A stretch of DNA of 64,000 nucleotides from the NCBI GenBank assembly GCA_027422505.1, contig JAPQWV010000299.1, forward strand, positions 434,001 through 498,000. The letters are read 5' to 3'. The stretch is from Craterostigma plantagineum (Eukaryota; Streptophyta; Magnoliopsida; Lamiales; Linderniaceae). Of the stretch, positions 21,955-33,665 are shown one piece after another. The first letter of the stretch is position 1. The number at the start of each line of letters is the position of its first letter. Position numbers and translations under genes: made by a program. Below the pieces are notes generated by a model. The model did not search any database, was not told the DNA's origin, and worked only from the letters and a program-made list of their open reading frames with translations.

Positions 21955-23725
21955 ATGGTAAGAACGAGAGTCGAGTGGTGGCGACGACCAGAACAGGGGA
22001 AACACGGCCCCTCCCGACAATCGGGATGCAACGATTTTCCAGCTAACGGAATTAGTCCGTCAGCAGTCGGCGCAGATCCAACAACTGATCCAACAGAATA
22101 CTACTAACGCTGGGCCAACTCAGGCGGAAAGGACTGAGGTGGTGGGAGAACGATTCCGAAGGTTGAACCCACCGACCTTCGAGGACACAGCTGACTCGAC
22201 AGCAGCTGAAGACTGGTTAAGGACTCTCGAAAGCATGTTCGTCTATAGCAGGGTTCCGGAGGCGGAGAAAGCCCTCTGTGCTGCGTTCCTCCTACGAGGG
22301 AGCGCAGGACACTGGTGGGACACCATCATGGTGTTGGAGAACCCCGCTACGATGAGCTGGGAAAGATTCAAGGAGTTGTTCAGGGGCAAATATCTCACCG
22401 CCCCTATTCGAGCACAGCGCCTGAATGAATTCATCAATCTCAGGCAGGGGCCTATGACGGTGGCCGAATACATAAGGAAGTTTGAGCAGCTGTCCAGGTT
22501 CGCTGCTCACATGATCAGCACGGAAGCCCTAAAGGTCGAACGCTTCCTGGAAGGATTGAAGCCTGAGCTCTACAGGGATGTGAGCATGGCGGGAGTTCAG
22601 GGAGCGACTTACTCTCAAGTAGCAGAGAGAGCTATGGTCGCTGAACAGGCGGAAGCCAGGATCTTGAGGGCACAAGAAGCCAAACGCAAATTCGCGCAAA
22701 TGCAAGGAGCGCAATGGAGCGGAGGAGACCAGAAACGGCAGTTCGTGCCTAAAGGGGGCAAGAAGAAATTTCAGAACAGGCCTCCTCAACAGCCTCAGGG
22801 GATGATGAATAGACCCCCGAACCCAAATCAGAACCAGGGAGCAGCGCCGGTTCCAAACTGCCAGAGGTGTGGGAAAAGGCACTTTGGGAACTGCAACATG
22901 CAAGTCAACACCTGCTTTAGATGTGGAAAGCCGGGCCACTTCGTGAGACAGTGCCCGGAGGGTGCTTCGGGAAATCAAACCAGGAGTCAGGCAGGACCCC
23001 ACATGGTGCCAGCTCGGGTGTACACCATCACATCCGAGGAAGCAGAGAGCAATCCGGAGGTGGTAGCAGGTACCCTACTGATCCACCAAACTCCCACGTG
23101 CGTTCTAGTAGATTCCGGGGCGACCCACTCGTTTGCGTCTGTGAAATATGTGATGAAACTCGGGATAACTCCTGAGCGAGTAGATTATGAGTATAGCGTA
23201 GCAATTCCAAGCGGGGCACCAACTAGGACTAGTCAAATGTTAAGAAATTGCCCAATCCTAGTCGGTAGTAGAGAATTACCTGTAGACCTGATAGTCATCC
23301 CGATGGACGACTACGAGGTGATCCTTGGGATGGACTGGCTCTCGAAGTACGGAGCAGTGATAGACTGTAACCGTAAAGTGGTTACGTTCAGTTTAGAAGG
23401 GGAGGAACCTTTAACATTCAAGGGGACAACGAAGAGGAGAGGCACTCCGAGGGTATCAGCCTTAAAAGCTCAGCGATTAGTCAACTCAGGATGCGAGGCA
23501 TACCTGGTGTTCGCGCTGAAGGCAGAAGAGAATACCCCCACGAAACTCGAAGACGTACCCGTGATTAAGGAATTCTCGGACGTATTCCCAGAGTACTTGC
23601 CGGGATTACCCCCAGACAGAGAAATTGAGTTTACAATTGACCTGGTGCCGGGAGCAGCACCAGTGTCCAAGGCTCCATATCGCTTAGCGCCAACCGAATT
23701 AAAGGAGTTGAAGGAACAAATATGA
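21955..23725 (+). CDS. Tekay gag-protease ORF (frameshifted from RT)
   Basis: Retrotrans_gag block ([44 protein letters not shown]), then a short knuckle-like [12 protein letters not shown], a full CCHC knuckle [14 protein letters not shown] near 22915, the protease motif [11 protein letters not shown] near 23105, and the start of the RT region ([18 protein letters not shown]). The frame is open from about 21964. The most plausible ATG is at 21955, one frame break away from the long ORF. Codons end at a TGA at 23723-23725, where RT should continue in another frame; a 1- or 2-base indel explains this. In Tekay elements gag and pol normally form one polyprotein, so this looks like a recent mutation. 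Confidence 0.9.
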
Positions 23726-26426
23726 ACTCCTACAAAAAGGATTCATTCAGACCAGCTTTTCTCCCTGGGGTGCGCCAGTCCTATTCGTACGAAAGAAGGA
23801 TGGCTCGATGAGACTGTGTATAGATTACAGGGAGCTGAACAAGCTGACGATCAAGAACAAGTATCCACTACCCCGAATAGACGACCTCTTCGACCAATTA
23901 CAAGGCGCCACAGTATTTTCTAAGATCGACTTGAGGTCGGGGTACCATCAACTGAAAATCCGCAAGGAGGACATTCCCAAAATGGCGTTCAGTACCAGAT
24001 ACGGGCATTTCGAATTTTTAGTTATGCCCTTTGGACTGACGAACGCACCGGCGGCCTTCATGGACCTAATGAACCGGGTGTTCGAAGCCTATTTAGACAA
24101 GTTCGTGATCGTGTTCATAGATGACATCCTCGTCTACTCCAAGACGAAGGAGGAGCACGAACAACACCTACGAGTAGTACTCGGAGTATTGAGGGAAAAG
24201 CAGTTGTACACCAAGTATAAGAAGTGTGAATTTTGGCTGGATCAAGTAGCGTTCTTGGGACACATCGTCTCGGGAGCGGGAATCTCGGTGGACCCGAGCA
24301 AGATAGAAGCAATTAGTGACTGGCCGCAGCCGACTAACGTAACGGAAGTACGGAGCTTCCTAGGCTTAGCAGGCTACTATAGGAAATTCATCAAGGATTT
24401 CTCTAGAATCGCCTCTACGCTGACAAGGTTGACTAAAAAGAACACGCCTTTTCTATGGAACGAGGAGTGTGAACGAAGCTTCCAAGAACTGAAAAAGCGG
24501 CTTACTACAGCCCCAGTACTAACGATACCCACAGGAGCAGGAGGGTTCTCAGTGTATAGCGATGCCTCGAAGAACGGGTTAGGGTGTGTACTGATGCAGA
24601 ACGGTAACGTGGTGGCTTACGCCTCACGACAACTGAAGGAGTACGAAAAGAACTACCCTACACACGACTTGGAGCTTGCGGCGGTAGTCTTCGCTCTCAA
24701 GATTTGGAGGCACTACTTGTATGGAGAAAGATGCGAAATCTACACCGATCACAAGAGTTTAAAGTATTTCTTCACCCAGAAGGAACTCAATATGAGACAA
24801 AGACGGTGGCTAGAATTGGTGAAAGACTATGATTGCGTAATCAACTACCACCCAGGGAAGGCGAACGTGGTAGCGGATGCACTAAGCCGGAAATCAGTAA
24901 GCGCGGAACTTCAACGACTCGACGTGGAAGTCGTACCATTGGGAGAAGTCGAGGTGAAGTTAGCAGCTTTGACTCTACAACCAACGCTACTGGAGCAGAT
25001 CAAAAAGGCACAGGAAAACGACGAGTTTTACCTGAAAACTAAGGGAGCACAGACGGAGCAGTCGACGACGGATTTCGCATTTCGGGACGACGGAAGTCTA
25101 TACTACAAGAGTAGATTGTACGTCCCGGACGACGCGGATCTTAGACGAGACATAATGACGGAAGCACATACCACGCCATATTCGATACATCCAGGGGCTA
25201 CGAAGCTATATAGGGATTTAAGGACTAACTACTGGTGGCCGGGGATGAAAAGGGACGTGGCGACGTTCGTGAGCCAATGCCTCACTTGCCAGCAAATCAA
25301 GGCAGAACACCAACGGCCGGCTGGGACACTACAACCTTTACCAATCCCAGAGTGGAAATGGGACAATATAACGATGGATTTCGTGAGCGGATTGCCAAGG
25401 AATGCGAAAGGACACGACGCAATCTGGGTAATCGTAGACCGACTTACGAAATCTGCCCATTTTCTGCCGATAAGTACAACATTTACCATGGAGCGGTATG
25501 CAGAATTATACATCCAAGAGATAGTAAGACTCCATGGGACACCCTTAACGATAGTTTCAGACCGCGATTCACGGTTTCTATCTAAATTCTGGACGAGCTT
25601 ACAAAAGGCCATGGGGACAAAGTTGGCATTTAGTACAGCGTATCATCCGCAAACGGACGGCCAATCCGAGCGGACGATCCAAACACTGGAAGATATGTTA
25701 CGAGCCTGCGTACTTGATTTCAAAGGCAACTGGAGCAAGTACCTCCCACTTGTAGAATTCTCGTACAACAACAGTTACCAAGCTACAATTGGAATGGCTC
25801 CGTATGAAGCCTTGTACGGACGGAAGTGCAGGTCCCCAGTGCATTGGGATGAAGTCGGTGAACGGGCGATGTTAGGCCCAGACATGATACGGGAAATGAC
25901 GGAAATTATCACGATGATCCGAGAAAGAATGCGCACGGCGCAGAGTAGACAGAAGAATTATGCGGATCGGAGACGTAGACCGCTAGAATTCGAGGAGAAT
26001 GATTGGGTCTTTGTGAAGATATCACCGATGAAGGGAGTCAAAAGGTTCGGAAAGAAGGGAAAACTAAGTCCGAGATACATCGGTCCCTTCAAGATAATAA
26101 AAAGAGTTGGTGAAGTGGCTTACCAACTAGAACTACCAGCGTCGTTGTCACAAGTACACGATGTATTCCATGTTTCCACATTGCGGAAGTATATCGCTGA
26201 CCCAAGCCACGTGGTGGTAAATGACTCACAGCACCAACACTTGAAACCAGACCTGAGTTATGAAGAAATTCCCGTGGAAATATTAATGCACGAGACAAAG
26301 AGGCTTAGGAACAAAGAGATTCCTCTAGTAAAAGTTCTGTGGCGGAATCAGTCAGTAGAGGAAGCCACATGGGAACGTGAGGATGAGATGAAAACCCGCT
26401 ATCCTGAATTGTTCCGAACGGGCTGA
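23724..26426 (+). CDS. Tekay pol: RT, RNase H, integrase, chromodomain
   Basis: The first Met is at 23808, but homology (ELLQKGFI...[17 protein letters not shown]) starts around 23726, just past the frame break. From Met 23808: RT with the catalytic FIDD at residues 103-106; RNase H from [13 protein letters not shown]; an integrase H2C2 zinc region ([11 protein letters not shown]...CLTCQQIK); an integrase core with Asp in MDFVSGLP, Asp in VSDRDSRF and Glu in SERTIQ; a [10 protein letters not shown] linker; and a C-terminal chromodomain ending [12 protein letters not shown]. The chromodomain and EEIPVEIL sequence place it in the Tekay/Del chromoviruses, whose chromodomain is thought to direct insertion into heterochromatin. 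The 872-codon frame has no internal stop. Confidence 0.93.
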   Translation, partial: ELLQKGFIQTSFSPWGAPVLFVRKKDGSMRLCIDYRELNKLTIKNKYPLPRIDDLFDQLQGATVFSKIDLRSGYHQLKIRKEDIPKMAFSTRYGHFEFLVMPFGLTNAPAAFMDLMNRVFEAYLDKFVIVFIDDILVYSKTKEEHEQHLRVVLGVLREKQLYTKYKKCEFWLDQVAFLGHIVSGAGISVDPSKIEAISDWPQPTNVTEVRSFLGLAGYYRKFIKDFSRIASTLTRLTKKNTPFLWNEECERSFQELKKRLTTAPVLTIPTGAGGFSVYSDASKNGLGCVLMQNGNVVAYASRQLKEYEKNYPTHDLELAAVVFALKIWRHYLYGERCEIYTDHKSLKYFFTQKELNMRQRRWLELVKDYDCVINYHPGKANVVADALSRKSVSAELQRLDVEVVPLGEVEVKLAALTLQPTLLEQIKKAQENDEFYLKTKGAQTEQSTTDFAFRDDGSLYYKSRLYVPDDADLRRDIMTEAHTTPYSIHPGATKLYRDLRTNYWWPGMKRDVATFVSQCLTCQQIKAEHQRPAGTLQPLPIPEWKWDNITMDFVSGLPRNAKGHDAIWVIVDRLTKSAHFLPISTTFTMERYAELYIQEIVRLHGTPLTIVSDRDSRFLSKFWTSLQKAMGTKLAFSTAYHPQTDGQSERTIQTLEDMLRACVLDFKGNWSKYLPLVEFSYNNSYQATIGMAPYEALYGRKCRSPVHWDEVGERAMLGPDMIREMTEIITMIRERMRTAQSRQKNYADRRRRPLEFEENDWVFVKISPMKGVKRFGKKGKLSPRYIGPFKIIKRVGEVAYQLELPASLSQVHDVFHVSTLRKYIADPSHVVVNDSQHQHLKPDLSYEEIPVEILMHETKRLRNKEIPLVKVLWRNQSVEEATWEREDEMKTRYPELFRTG

Positions 26427-26448
26427 TTTCGGGGGCAAAATCCTCCTT

Positions 26449-26460
26449 AAGGGGGGAGGA
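26449..26460 (+). other. Polypurine tract of Tekay
   Basis: AAGGGGGGAGGA immediately before the 3' LTR. Confidence 0.85.
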
Positions 26461-29386
26461 TGTAGCACCCGGGTTCCCCGTAAGTCTTTAGGGCCAATAA
26501 ATTAGCGAAATATGATTTTGTGCTCTACGTGCATTTATGCAATTTACGTATATTTGTATGATTTATGTGCCTCTATGTTACTTATGTGCCTTAAGTGCTT
26601 ACGAGATTAAGGTAACTCGTGGAAATTAATTTGGGGTCACACGGTCCCCGGATTTATAAGAATTTCGAAAATAGGCCCAAGAGGGAAATTAGGCAATGAG
26701 TAAAAATGTGACTAAAGGTCTCAAGTGGGCTAGGAATTTAGAAATTGGCCCAAAACCCTTAGAAATGACTTCAGCAAACAAACTCCCTTGATTTAAGGGA
26801 TATTTTCGTCACCTAAGCCCTACCCACCCAAACCTTATTTAGAAAATCATTTCAAGTCCATCAAAAACTCCATAACCAAAGAACGAACGTGAGTTCAAGC
26901 TAAGAGAAGGGAAACACGAGACCAACTTTGTGCTTTGGAAGAAGGTAAGAAAACCTCTAGACCTACACCTTATGTTCGAAGCTTAATAAATAGGGGTGTA
27001 TTGTATACGGCAAAGCCCTAGATTTGGGGGATGAAGTCATAGGTTGGGAAATCCTTGAGTTTCTTAGAATTTGGTTAACTTAGGTTATTTTGAGCTAGCT
27101 CTAGACGTTTTTGGGTTGCATAGACCATAGAGCTTATGAAATCTGAAAAGAGGGGTTACGATTTAATTTTGAGAAGATGAAAGTTGAAGGTTTCGACCGA
27201 AAGTGGAGAACTGATTTAAAAATCGGACAATCTGATTTGAATAGTAGTTTCGATCGAAACTTAGTACATTAGGGCAGGGCTTGAACTCAATAAAATAAGT
27301 TTCGATCAATTTTATTGTATAGTTAGTAAATTGAGCTAAGTAAAAGTTTCGACCAAATTAATTGTTAAGATAGTAAATCGGGTGAATCGATTTAAAGCTA
27401 TTGAATAGGACGATCCACGAGTTTCGATCGAAACTCCCCTCAAATATATATAAGAATCGATCAAAAGTGACCACATGCATGCAAAATTGATCGAAAGTGA
27501 CGAGGGCTGACGTCATCACGCGGCGACACTGATGCCGTTGGAGAACCAATCGGGCGAAACCCTAAATCGATCGAAGGCAATCCCAAATTTACACCTAGTT
27601 TCGGGCGAAACTAGGATGACGACATGATGTCGTCACCAAGCGGCGAAACCCAGCCCATAACACCCTCAATCTATCGAAAGAGAGCGAATCGATCGAACCT
27701 CATCTCTTACCACACTTAATCGATCGAAAGTGGTTAATTGCATCGCTTAGTATCGATCGAAACCAAGATGATGAAATTGTGGCGTAAGACACGGCGAAAC
27801 CCTTGAATTGATCGAAAGTGGTTACTTCTCATGCATGATTCCAATTGAAATTAGAATTTGATGTAGACAAGTTTCGATCGAAACTAGAAATTTATGTATA
27901 TCAATTGGATAGACTTAATCGAGCGAAACCTAGCAAATCCAATGACTTTCGCCGAGACACATATGATTTAGAACAAATTAATTCTAACATGACTTAGCAT
28001 AGAAATCAAATGACTTGGGAAATTTAATAAGGAAAATTAATTGACTTGGAGTCTAGGAAATTGATACAAGTCCAAATAAGTAGCGTAACGGAAATTAATT
28101 ATTTTGACAAGTTAACTAAGGAAACAATGTACTAACACTCCAATGATATTATGTTTAAAGGTCGTACATTCGGAGCTAACGGGGAGGATACTAATTACCT
28201 TCGGACGACAGGTAAGTAGAAGTCCAACTACGACACACAACTTGATTTACGTGCCTAATTTGTATGATTACGTGCTTATGTGGTTTCATGACTTCGTAAA
28301 TTGATTTAAGTATTTAAATGTGGTAAACCTATGTTGCATTTACTTGCATCTGCATATGCATACTCACGTGCACACACGAACTCGTGAGGAAGGGTGGGAT
28401 TGAGTGTGCGTAATGATGTGTCGCTTGTACGCGACGAGGACTTGCCGATGTGGGCAAGTGTGTCGGCTCGTAGTTGAGTCAGGGGCTGTCTACTATGCTA
28501 CCAGGGCGGCGTTTTAGCGTCGTCGTACTATTATTTTAGATATATATATTGATATCCTGTGGATAGGATTTGGGCATGGCCCGTGGCGGTAAGGTGCGAC
28601 CTGGAGGGTGCGACCTGAGGGTATAAGCGACACAGGGTGGAACCCTGTGTAGGCGACCTCAGCGTGGGCTACCAGCGTGAGCGACCGCCGGACAGTCGGG
28701 GACGACCGGGATTATATGGCGACCTAGGGGAAACGATGTGCATTCTAGGGTTCGGCCATCCGGCGTGGACCGCTGTCGTGATTTCCCTGAGGGACGTGAG
28801 CTCTTGTGGTGCATAGTGAGATTAGCCGAGGGCCCTGAGTGACATTAGTCTGAGTACGTTGGTACGATTGATTACATACATCGGCGTGGATTGCCTTTGC
28901 GAGTGTTATATGCATCGGCGTGGATTGCCTTTGCGAGAGTTATATGCACCGGCGCGGGTTGCCGATGCGGGGGAGTGACACATGCACACATGCATGATTT
29001 CTACTTACTGAGCCTCGGTGGCTCATTCCTTACGTTGTGTGTTGTAGGCACCGGCGATCACGGTATGTGACCGTGTTTTGAAGGCAAGGCCAACCTTTTG
29101 GAGCTTCGTGCTGCTTTTGGGGTGGACGTGTGTGTGTGGATGACGACCTGTGAGGCCGGGCGCATAGGAGCTTTTGCTGTGCCGACACACCTGCGCCGTT
29201 GTAGTTAGACCATGTCTGGAACTTAATGTTCGACATGCATTCTTTTGTCTTGTATAGAACAATGTTCCATTTCGTAAATGAAAAATGAAAAATTTGTACG
29301 CGTTTTCGGTGCACTTCTTTACTTACAAACTCGCTAGGCACGTAGAAATGCGCTGGGTTAGGCGGTTAGGAAGTCGGGGCGCCACA
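26461..29386 (+). repeat. Tekay chromovirus 3' LTR
   Basis: 2926 bp, same termini as 18872-21802. Small indels distinguish the copies, for example loss of three bases after GAAGGG near 28394 and one G near 28646. Instead of ending at a target duplication, it runs into 14 bp (29387-29400) identical in style to the end of the Cassandra LTR. Confidence 0.9.
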
Positions 29387-29400
29387 GGGGGGTCGTTACA

Positions 29401-29414
29401 GGTGGTATCAGAGC
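29401..29414 (+). other. Second primer binding site, Cassandra
   Basis: GGTGGTATCAGAGC right after the GTCGTTACA stub. It is the second PBS in the composite insertion and marks the start of the Cassandra interior. Confidence 0.85.
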
Positions 29415-29647
29415 ACAACCTCTCGCAGTACGGTGCTGGTTCGGGGACGAACCAGGCGGAAGCTGGTGGGCATGTGACGCCCGGGGCCGAAGAGGGCGGG
29501 GAGTGATCGCCGGTGCCAGGGTGCACGGACAATGAGCGGCTCCTGGCAGGCTTCTAGGCGAAGGGGTACATGAACAAACCGATCCAACACCAGAATGAGA
29601 GGGGATCCTGAGACTGACAATGTATGGGCGTGTCAGGCTAAGAATCG

Positions 29648-29654
29648 TATAAAA
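29648..29654 (+). promoter_or_regulatory. TATA-like element upstream of the 5S-like domain
   Basis: TATAAAA about 28 bp before the inferred 5S-like start (about 29676). Plant 5S genes use a TATA-like motif near -28 for Pol III, so the spacing fits a retained Pol III promoter (inference). Confidence 0.5.
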
Positions 29655-29675
29655 GGATTGATAGTACTACTCATA

Positions 29676-29800
29676 TCACCAAGGTCGACCTACCTTTTCG
29701 GGAGTCCATCTATAGAAACTCCGAAGTTAAGCGTGCTTGACTAGGGGCAATCTAGGGATGGGTGACCCCCTGGGAAGTTTCTCAGGGTGCGTGTGAGCGA
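29676..29800 (+). ncRNA. 5S rRNA-like domain in Cassandra LTR
   Basis: The plant 5S internal promoter is visible. The A-box region AACTCCGAAGTTAAGCGTG (29717-29735) is intact, and the C-box region GGATGGGTGACCCCCTGGGA (29756-29775) is almost intact. The intermediate element between them and both termini have diverged, and the ends no longer pair like mature 5S. Cassandra LTRs are known to carry such 5S sequences that can be transcribed by Pol III. I do not regard this as a functional 5S gene. Confidence 0.8.
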
Positions 29801-29937
29801 GTGAACGAAGCACGCTAAAAGGTTAAATGGTGGTACAGTGGGGCTAGACTATCAGTCGGAGTGTGGTGGGCCCAACCCCACTTGTCCTGGTAGGGGCCGA
29901 TGCTATAGTGACACCCGGTATGGGACGGGTCGTTACA

Positions 29938-31788
29938 AGACCGATAGGGTCATTGACGGATTTGCTTTCGCGATTTCGGTTAGTCGCTAGTTGGCTAGGC
30001 TCGCAAGTGTTCATAAATGAGACACGGGTCAGCGACGAAACGCAACCGACTTTACGGAGGTGATTGCCGGGCTTTGACTACTATTGGGATTCACTGCCTA
30101 TATTCGTATAGGTTAGTGTCCTATGAGATAATCAGAGAGCGACGATTATAAAGCCTTCGGCCGAAGCTTGGAAAACTTGCTTGTAGATACGGAGCGGAGT
30201 TTAAATAATCGGTTCGGTCTCGATTATAATATAGTGTTAGGTTAGTGAGTTTGACATTTGCATGGCTCTCACCTAACCGGGACGCAAGTGAAAGGCGTAA
30301 GAAGTATTTAAATGTATACACTATAGTCGGTTCGCCCGAATTTCGATTAGATCAAATTTCGTTCTCAACTGAGATCTGTCCGGTACCGGGGGATTGGCTA
30401 GGCGAATACTGGGACTCGTGGATTCCTCCCATGCCAGTTGAGACGGACCTAGAGAGTCACGCTTAAAAATGGTAACGAACTCGAACGAAAACGGCGGACT
30501 TTTCTCTCGAACCTAACGAATGAGATTCATTGCGGTAGTGGCATAGTTGATACGAGGTCTCGACGACTTAGTTAAATTACAGTGACGGTCTCGGAAATAA
30601 TTTGGACTTGAGATTGTCTTAAGTGCTTAATTAATTAACTAAGTGGGCTAAATTATAATTAAAATAATTAGATTGCATTTAATTATTTTATTATTTAAAA
30701 TTGAGGGACTAAATGGGAATTTAGAAACCTCAAGGGTCAAAATGAAATTGTCATAAAATAAAAAAAATAATAGAAATATCTACACATCCACGTTGGGATG
30801 TGTAGAACTAATGACTCATTAGTTGAGTCATTAACAAGTGTTTGACACTTGTTCCACCTAAATAATAAAAAAAAATTTATAAATATGAAAGGCAACGTTG
30901 GTTGCTAAGTAGTGAGTTTTGGAACTTTAACACTTTACTCAAAACATAGAACTAAAGGGGGAAAGAAATAGAGTTGAAGTGTAGAACTTCTTAAGCCACA
31001 GATTCGTTTGACGAATCCCGATGCCTGTACTCAGCTGCGTCTAGCCATCGGGAGCAGTCTCGGAGGTTTGTTCAAAGGTCATAACGGCGTGACAATCTAG
31101 CCCGGAAGCCCCGGGATCCAGACGAGGTGTAGCCACGTCCATCCGAGGCGACGACAGAAGAAATCCCGTTCACTGAAGGTATACCTTGAACCCTAACGAT
31201 TTGATTTACGAAAAATACCCAACGATATCGGAATAATTCGCAAGACCCCTCGTTGTGAACGTGGGAAGTGTAGAATTATTCTGGAAAATTTGGTATCGAT
31301 CGGAAATCGTTTCAGTCATCAAATAGTCGAAAGACGGACTGCCGCTTTACTTGAATTAATAATTTCGAACCATAGATTTGATTTGTGAAAAATACCGAAC
31401 GACATCGGAATAATTAGATAGACCTATCGTTACGAACGTTTGGAAGTGTAGAATTATTCTGAAAAATTTGGTATTGATCGGAAATCATTTATGTCATCAA
31501 ATAATCGAAAAACAACTGGCTGCCGCTTTGTTCGATTTATTTGGAATTAAATTATTAATTTGAATAAATTCGAAATAAATTCAAATTCTGGGAATTCAAA
31601 TTAACCGTGGTCTCCCGAGGCTTAGGGCAGTATCTCAGACCCTCGGGAGAAGCCGAAGGGCGTGTCGAATTTAGATATTAAAAATCGAAAATTCGCCACC
31701 CTACGCTGCTCGGTTCGAAACGCGCTTCCACTATCGCCACGTTGCGCTGTTCGGAGGCCGCCTTCAATTAATCGGGCTCACCCCAACA
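29938..31788 (+). repeat. Copia 5' LTR, right part
   Basis: Begins with the second AGACC and matches the 3' LTR from about 37287 to 39123, ending CTCACCCCAACA. It includes a TATAAATA box at 30878-30885 and a 14-bp inverted CTCCCGAGG...CCTCGGGAG pair around 31612-31650. Confidence 0.9.
30878..30885 (+). promoter_or_regulatory. TATA box in the copia 5' LTR
   Basis: TATAAATA with the matching copy at 38213-38220 in the 3' LTR. It is the likely core promoter of the copia transcript. Confidence 0.5.
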
Positions 31789-31803
31789 GTGGCAGAGCCA
31801 AGG
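31789..31803 (+). other. Primer-binding-site-like sequence of the copia element
   Basis: GTGGCAGAGCCAAGG directly follows the 5' LTR. It looks like the Met PBS with the TAT of GGTATCAGAGCC missing. It may be a variant or damaged PBS, or one for a different tRNA. Confidence 0.6.
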
Positions 31804-32863
31804 GACATGAAAGGTTCGACCGAAGGCCTCGAAAGCCGATGTGGCGAACGAACGGTCGATGTAGTTTGGAGACTATCATCGCTCGTGACGTCGGTCGGGC
31901 ACCCGACGTCAAAATTCTGTGTTGCATGTTTATGTGGGACATTTACGCGGGCTTATGTTCAACTGGGTTATTTGTTTAAGGGTCGTATGCTGCCCCCAAA
32001 TGTACATGGATTACTGGATGTTTGGGAAATAATTCCCCTCGTGTTGTATTTTATCGCTTTATTAGATAAACTAGATAAAACGATGGCCGTTCGACGCATG
32101 ACGTTGTTGGAGGGTTCGGCGACGATGGAGACAACGGTCAATGTTTGAAGATCGAAGACCCCGATCGTTTTACGACCCATGTAATAGGACCAGTCTAGAA
32201 ATAGCCCGCATATTTGTCCTTATAAATTGCTTTCCTAGGGTTAGAAATTTATTTAATGCATTTACGTGCTCGTGCTTAATTTTAATGTGCTATGAGTTAC
32301 AAAAATCTCCCGTACAAATACTAAGTTAGTAAAGGGATTGGATGCCATGTCTTCTATCAAAACCTAAATGCAAGGTTTGGTTTCGGGTATGCCGGCGCCT
32401 TGCATTTGCTTTGGTTTCGGCTTGCTCGGGTGCATTTGTGCCGCTCGCCAAGACCACACTGTGCGGTAAAACGTACGGTTCAAGTGTGCGGTTTTGAGCA
32501 AAGTTTATAGGTCGCACTTAGACAGTCACACCGCCTTGTTCCGGGTTTGCCGGCGGGGGTCCCTGACTGAGACAAAGATAGTTGAGACATTCGACAATGT
32601 TGGATTCGTGCGGAGCGCGACTTCGTGGGGCCACTGCAAACCAATAAAACGACAGAGGTTGAGGTTTGCATCTGTCCACGGGGACATCAACTCCACTATC
32701 GAAGTTATCAACGAAACTTCCAAAAACATCCGTACGGAGAATGGTGTTTATGAAAAGATAGTGGGAGTCAAACGGAATAAAAGTCCTTGTCGCGTTTGAT
32801 AACCTATACAATCGTTTTACTATGCCTTTTATTTTCTGCAGCATTTTCTCTCTTTGTGAAATT
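31804..32863 (+). other. Copia 5' leader, no gene
   Basis: About 1 kb between the PBS and gag ATG. Only short ORFs are present. The end contains TTTTCTGCAG (about 32831-32841), which could serve as a splice acceptor just upstream of the gag ATG at 32864; that is a guess. Confidence 0.5.
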
Positions 32864-33665
32864 ATGTCGACCGCTTTAAATGTACAGCTCAATGAGAATA
32901 GGTTGACTGGGTCAAACTATTCAGACTGGCTTCGCAATTTGAGGATTTTCCTTGAGATTGAGAACCTAGTTTATATCCTTGATTCGAAAATGCCGCCAGC
33001 CCCAGGGGCGCGGGCATTCGAGCAGGCTCGTGCCGCTTATGACAAGCGACTGCACGACGAAAAGCTCGTAAATGCTCATGTCCTCGGATCGATGAGTAAC
33101 GCACTGCAGCGTAGCCATGAAAATATGGCTGATTCTCGGGTAATGGTTCAACATTTGAAAGAGCTTTACGGTGAGACGTCTAGGACAGCTCGCTATGCGA
33201 CTTCGTCGCAGCTCTTCCAATTGAGGATGTCTGAGGGTGAAAATGTTGGCGAGCATGTTATGAACATGATCACCATGATCGAGAGGTTGGAGACTCTCAA
33301 TTTTCGATTTGATCGGGAATTACAAAACGATCTCATCTTGCAGTCTCTGCCTCCGTCCTTCAATGCATTCATTGTGAACTATCATCTAAACGGCAAGACG
33401 CTATTGCTTCCTGATCTGATGAATCAATTAGCAACGGCGCAAAGTCAGATGAAGAGGGCAAAGCAAAACTGCACTTTTCGCTACCTCTTCGAAGCCTCAG
33501 AAAGGCAAGAAGAAGAAGGGCAACAAGCTCAAGCCGACAGGGAAGGTTTCCAAGAAGAAAATATCTTCTGGGAAATCAAAGTAGACCGGTTTAAAGCCGA
33601 CGGATAGATGTCTGCATTGCGGTGCGCTGGGCCACGGCAAGCGGGACTGTCCGAAGCTCAAGGGT
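32864..33665 (+). pseudogene. Copia gag, frameshifted
   Basis: ATG at 32864 starts MSTALNVQLNENRLTG, the usual copia gag opening; an in-frame ATG at 32822 is less likely. The UBN2-type core follows (NYSDWLRNLRIFL, LKELYGETSRTARY, LILQSLPPSFNAFI). A one-base frameshift near 33477 sends the long ORF to a stop at 33605-33607. The original frame continues as a Lys-rich stretch with a stop near 33579 and reaches the CCHC knuckle CLHCGALGHGKRDC near 33610-33650. Confidence 0.85.

Larger units (their letters stand above)
18872..29937 (+). mobile_element. Composite Tekay-Cassandra insertion, single target duplication
   Basis: The 11,066-bp block is flanked by AGACC (18867-18871 and 29938-29942). The intact 3' LTR of the host copia shows the empty site, with one AGACC, near 37285. 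Inside, the order is Tekay LTR, PBS, gag-pol, PPT, Tekay LTR, then 14 bp ending GTCGTTACA, a second PBS, a Cassandra interior and a Cassandra-like LTR also ending GTCGTTACA. The left terminus is therefore Tekay and the right terminus Cassandra. It may be a one-step heterotypic tandem integration, or Tekay inserted into Cassandra's 5' LTR followed by loss of the left part of that LTR. Confidence 0.8.
29387..29937 (+). mobile_element. Cassandra-type TRIM, 5' LTR stub, interior and 3' LTR
   Basis: 29387-29400 (GGGGGGTCGTTACA) looks like the last bases of a Cassandra 5' LTR, followed by a PBS at 29401-29414 (GGTGGTATCAGAGC). A ~200-bp non-coding interior follows, then a 3' LTR that probably starts at TGTATGGGCG (29621) after a purine-rich AGAATGAGAGGGGA. 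The LTR carries a 5S rRNA-like domain and ends GTCGTTACA at 29937, followed by AGACC. Cassandra elements are short, non-coding LTR elements whose LTRs carry 5S RNA sequence; this matches in structure and in the 5S segment. The 5' LTR is almost entirely missing. Confidence 0.8.

Noticed and set aside
25229..25612. 127-codon minus-strand ORF inside Tekay integrase
   Set aside because: Shadow of the real plus-strand pol; translation shows no domain.
29676..29800. Functional 5S rRNA gene
   Set aside because: The ends and intermediate element diverge from plant 5S and it lies in an LTR; better explained as the known Cassandra 5S-like domain.
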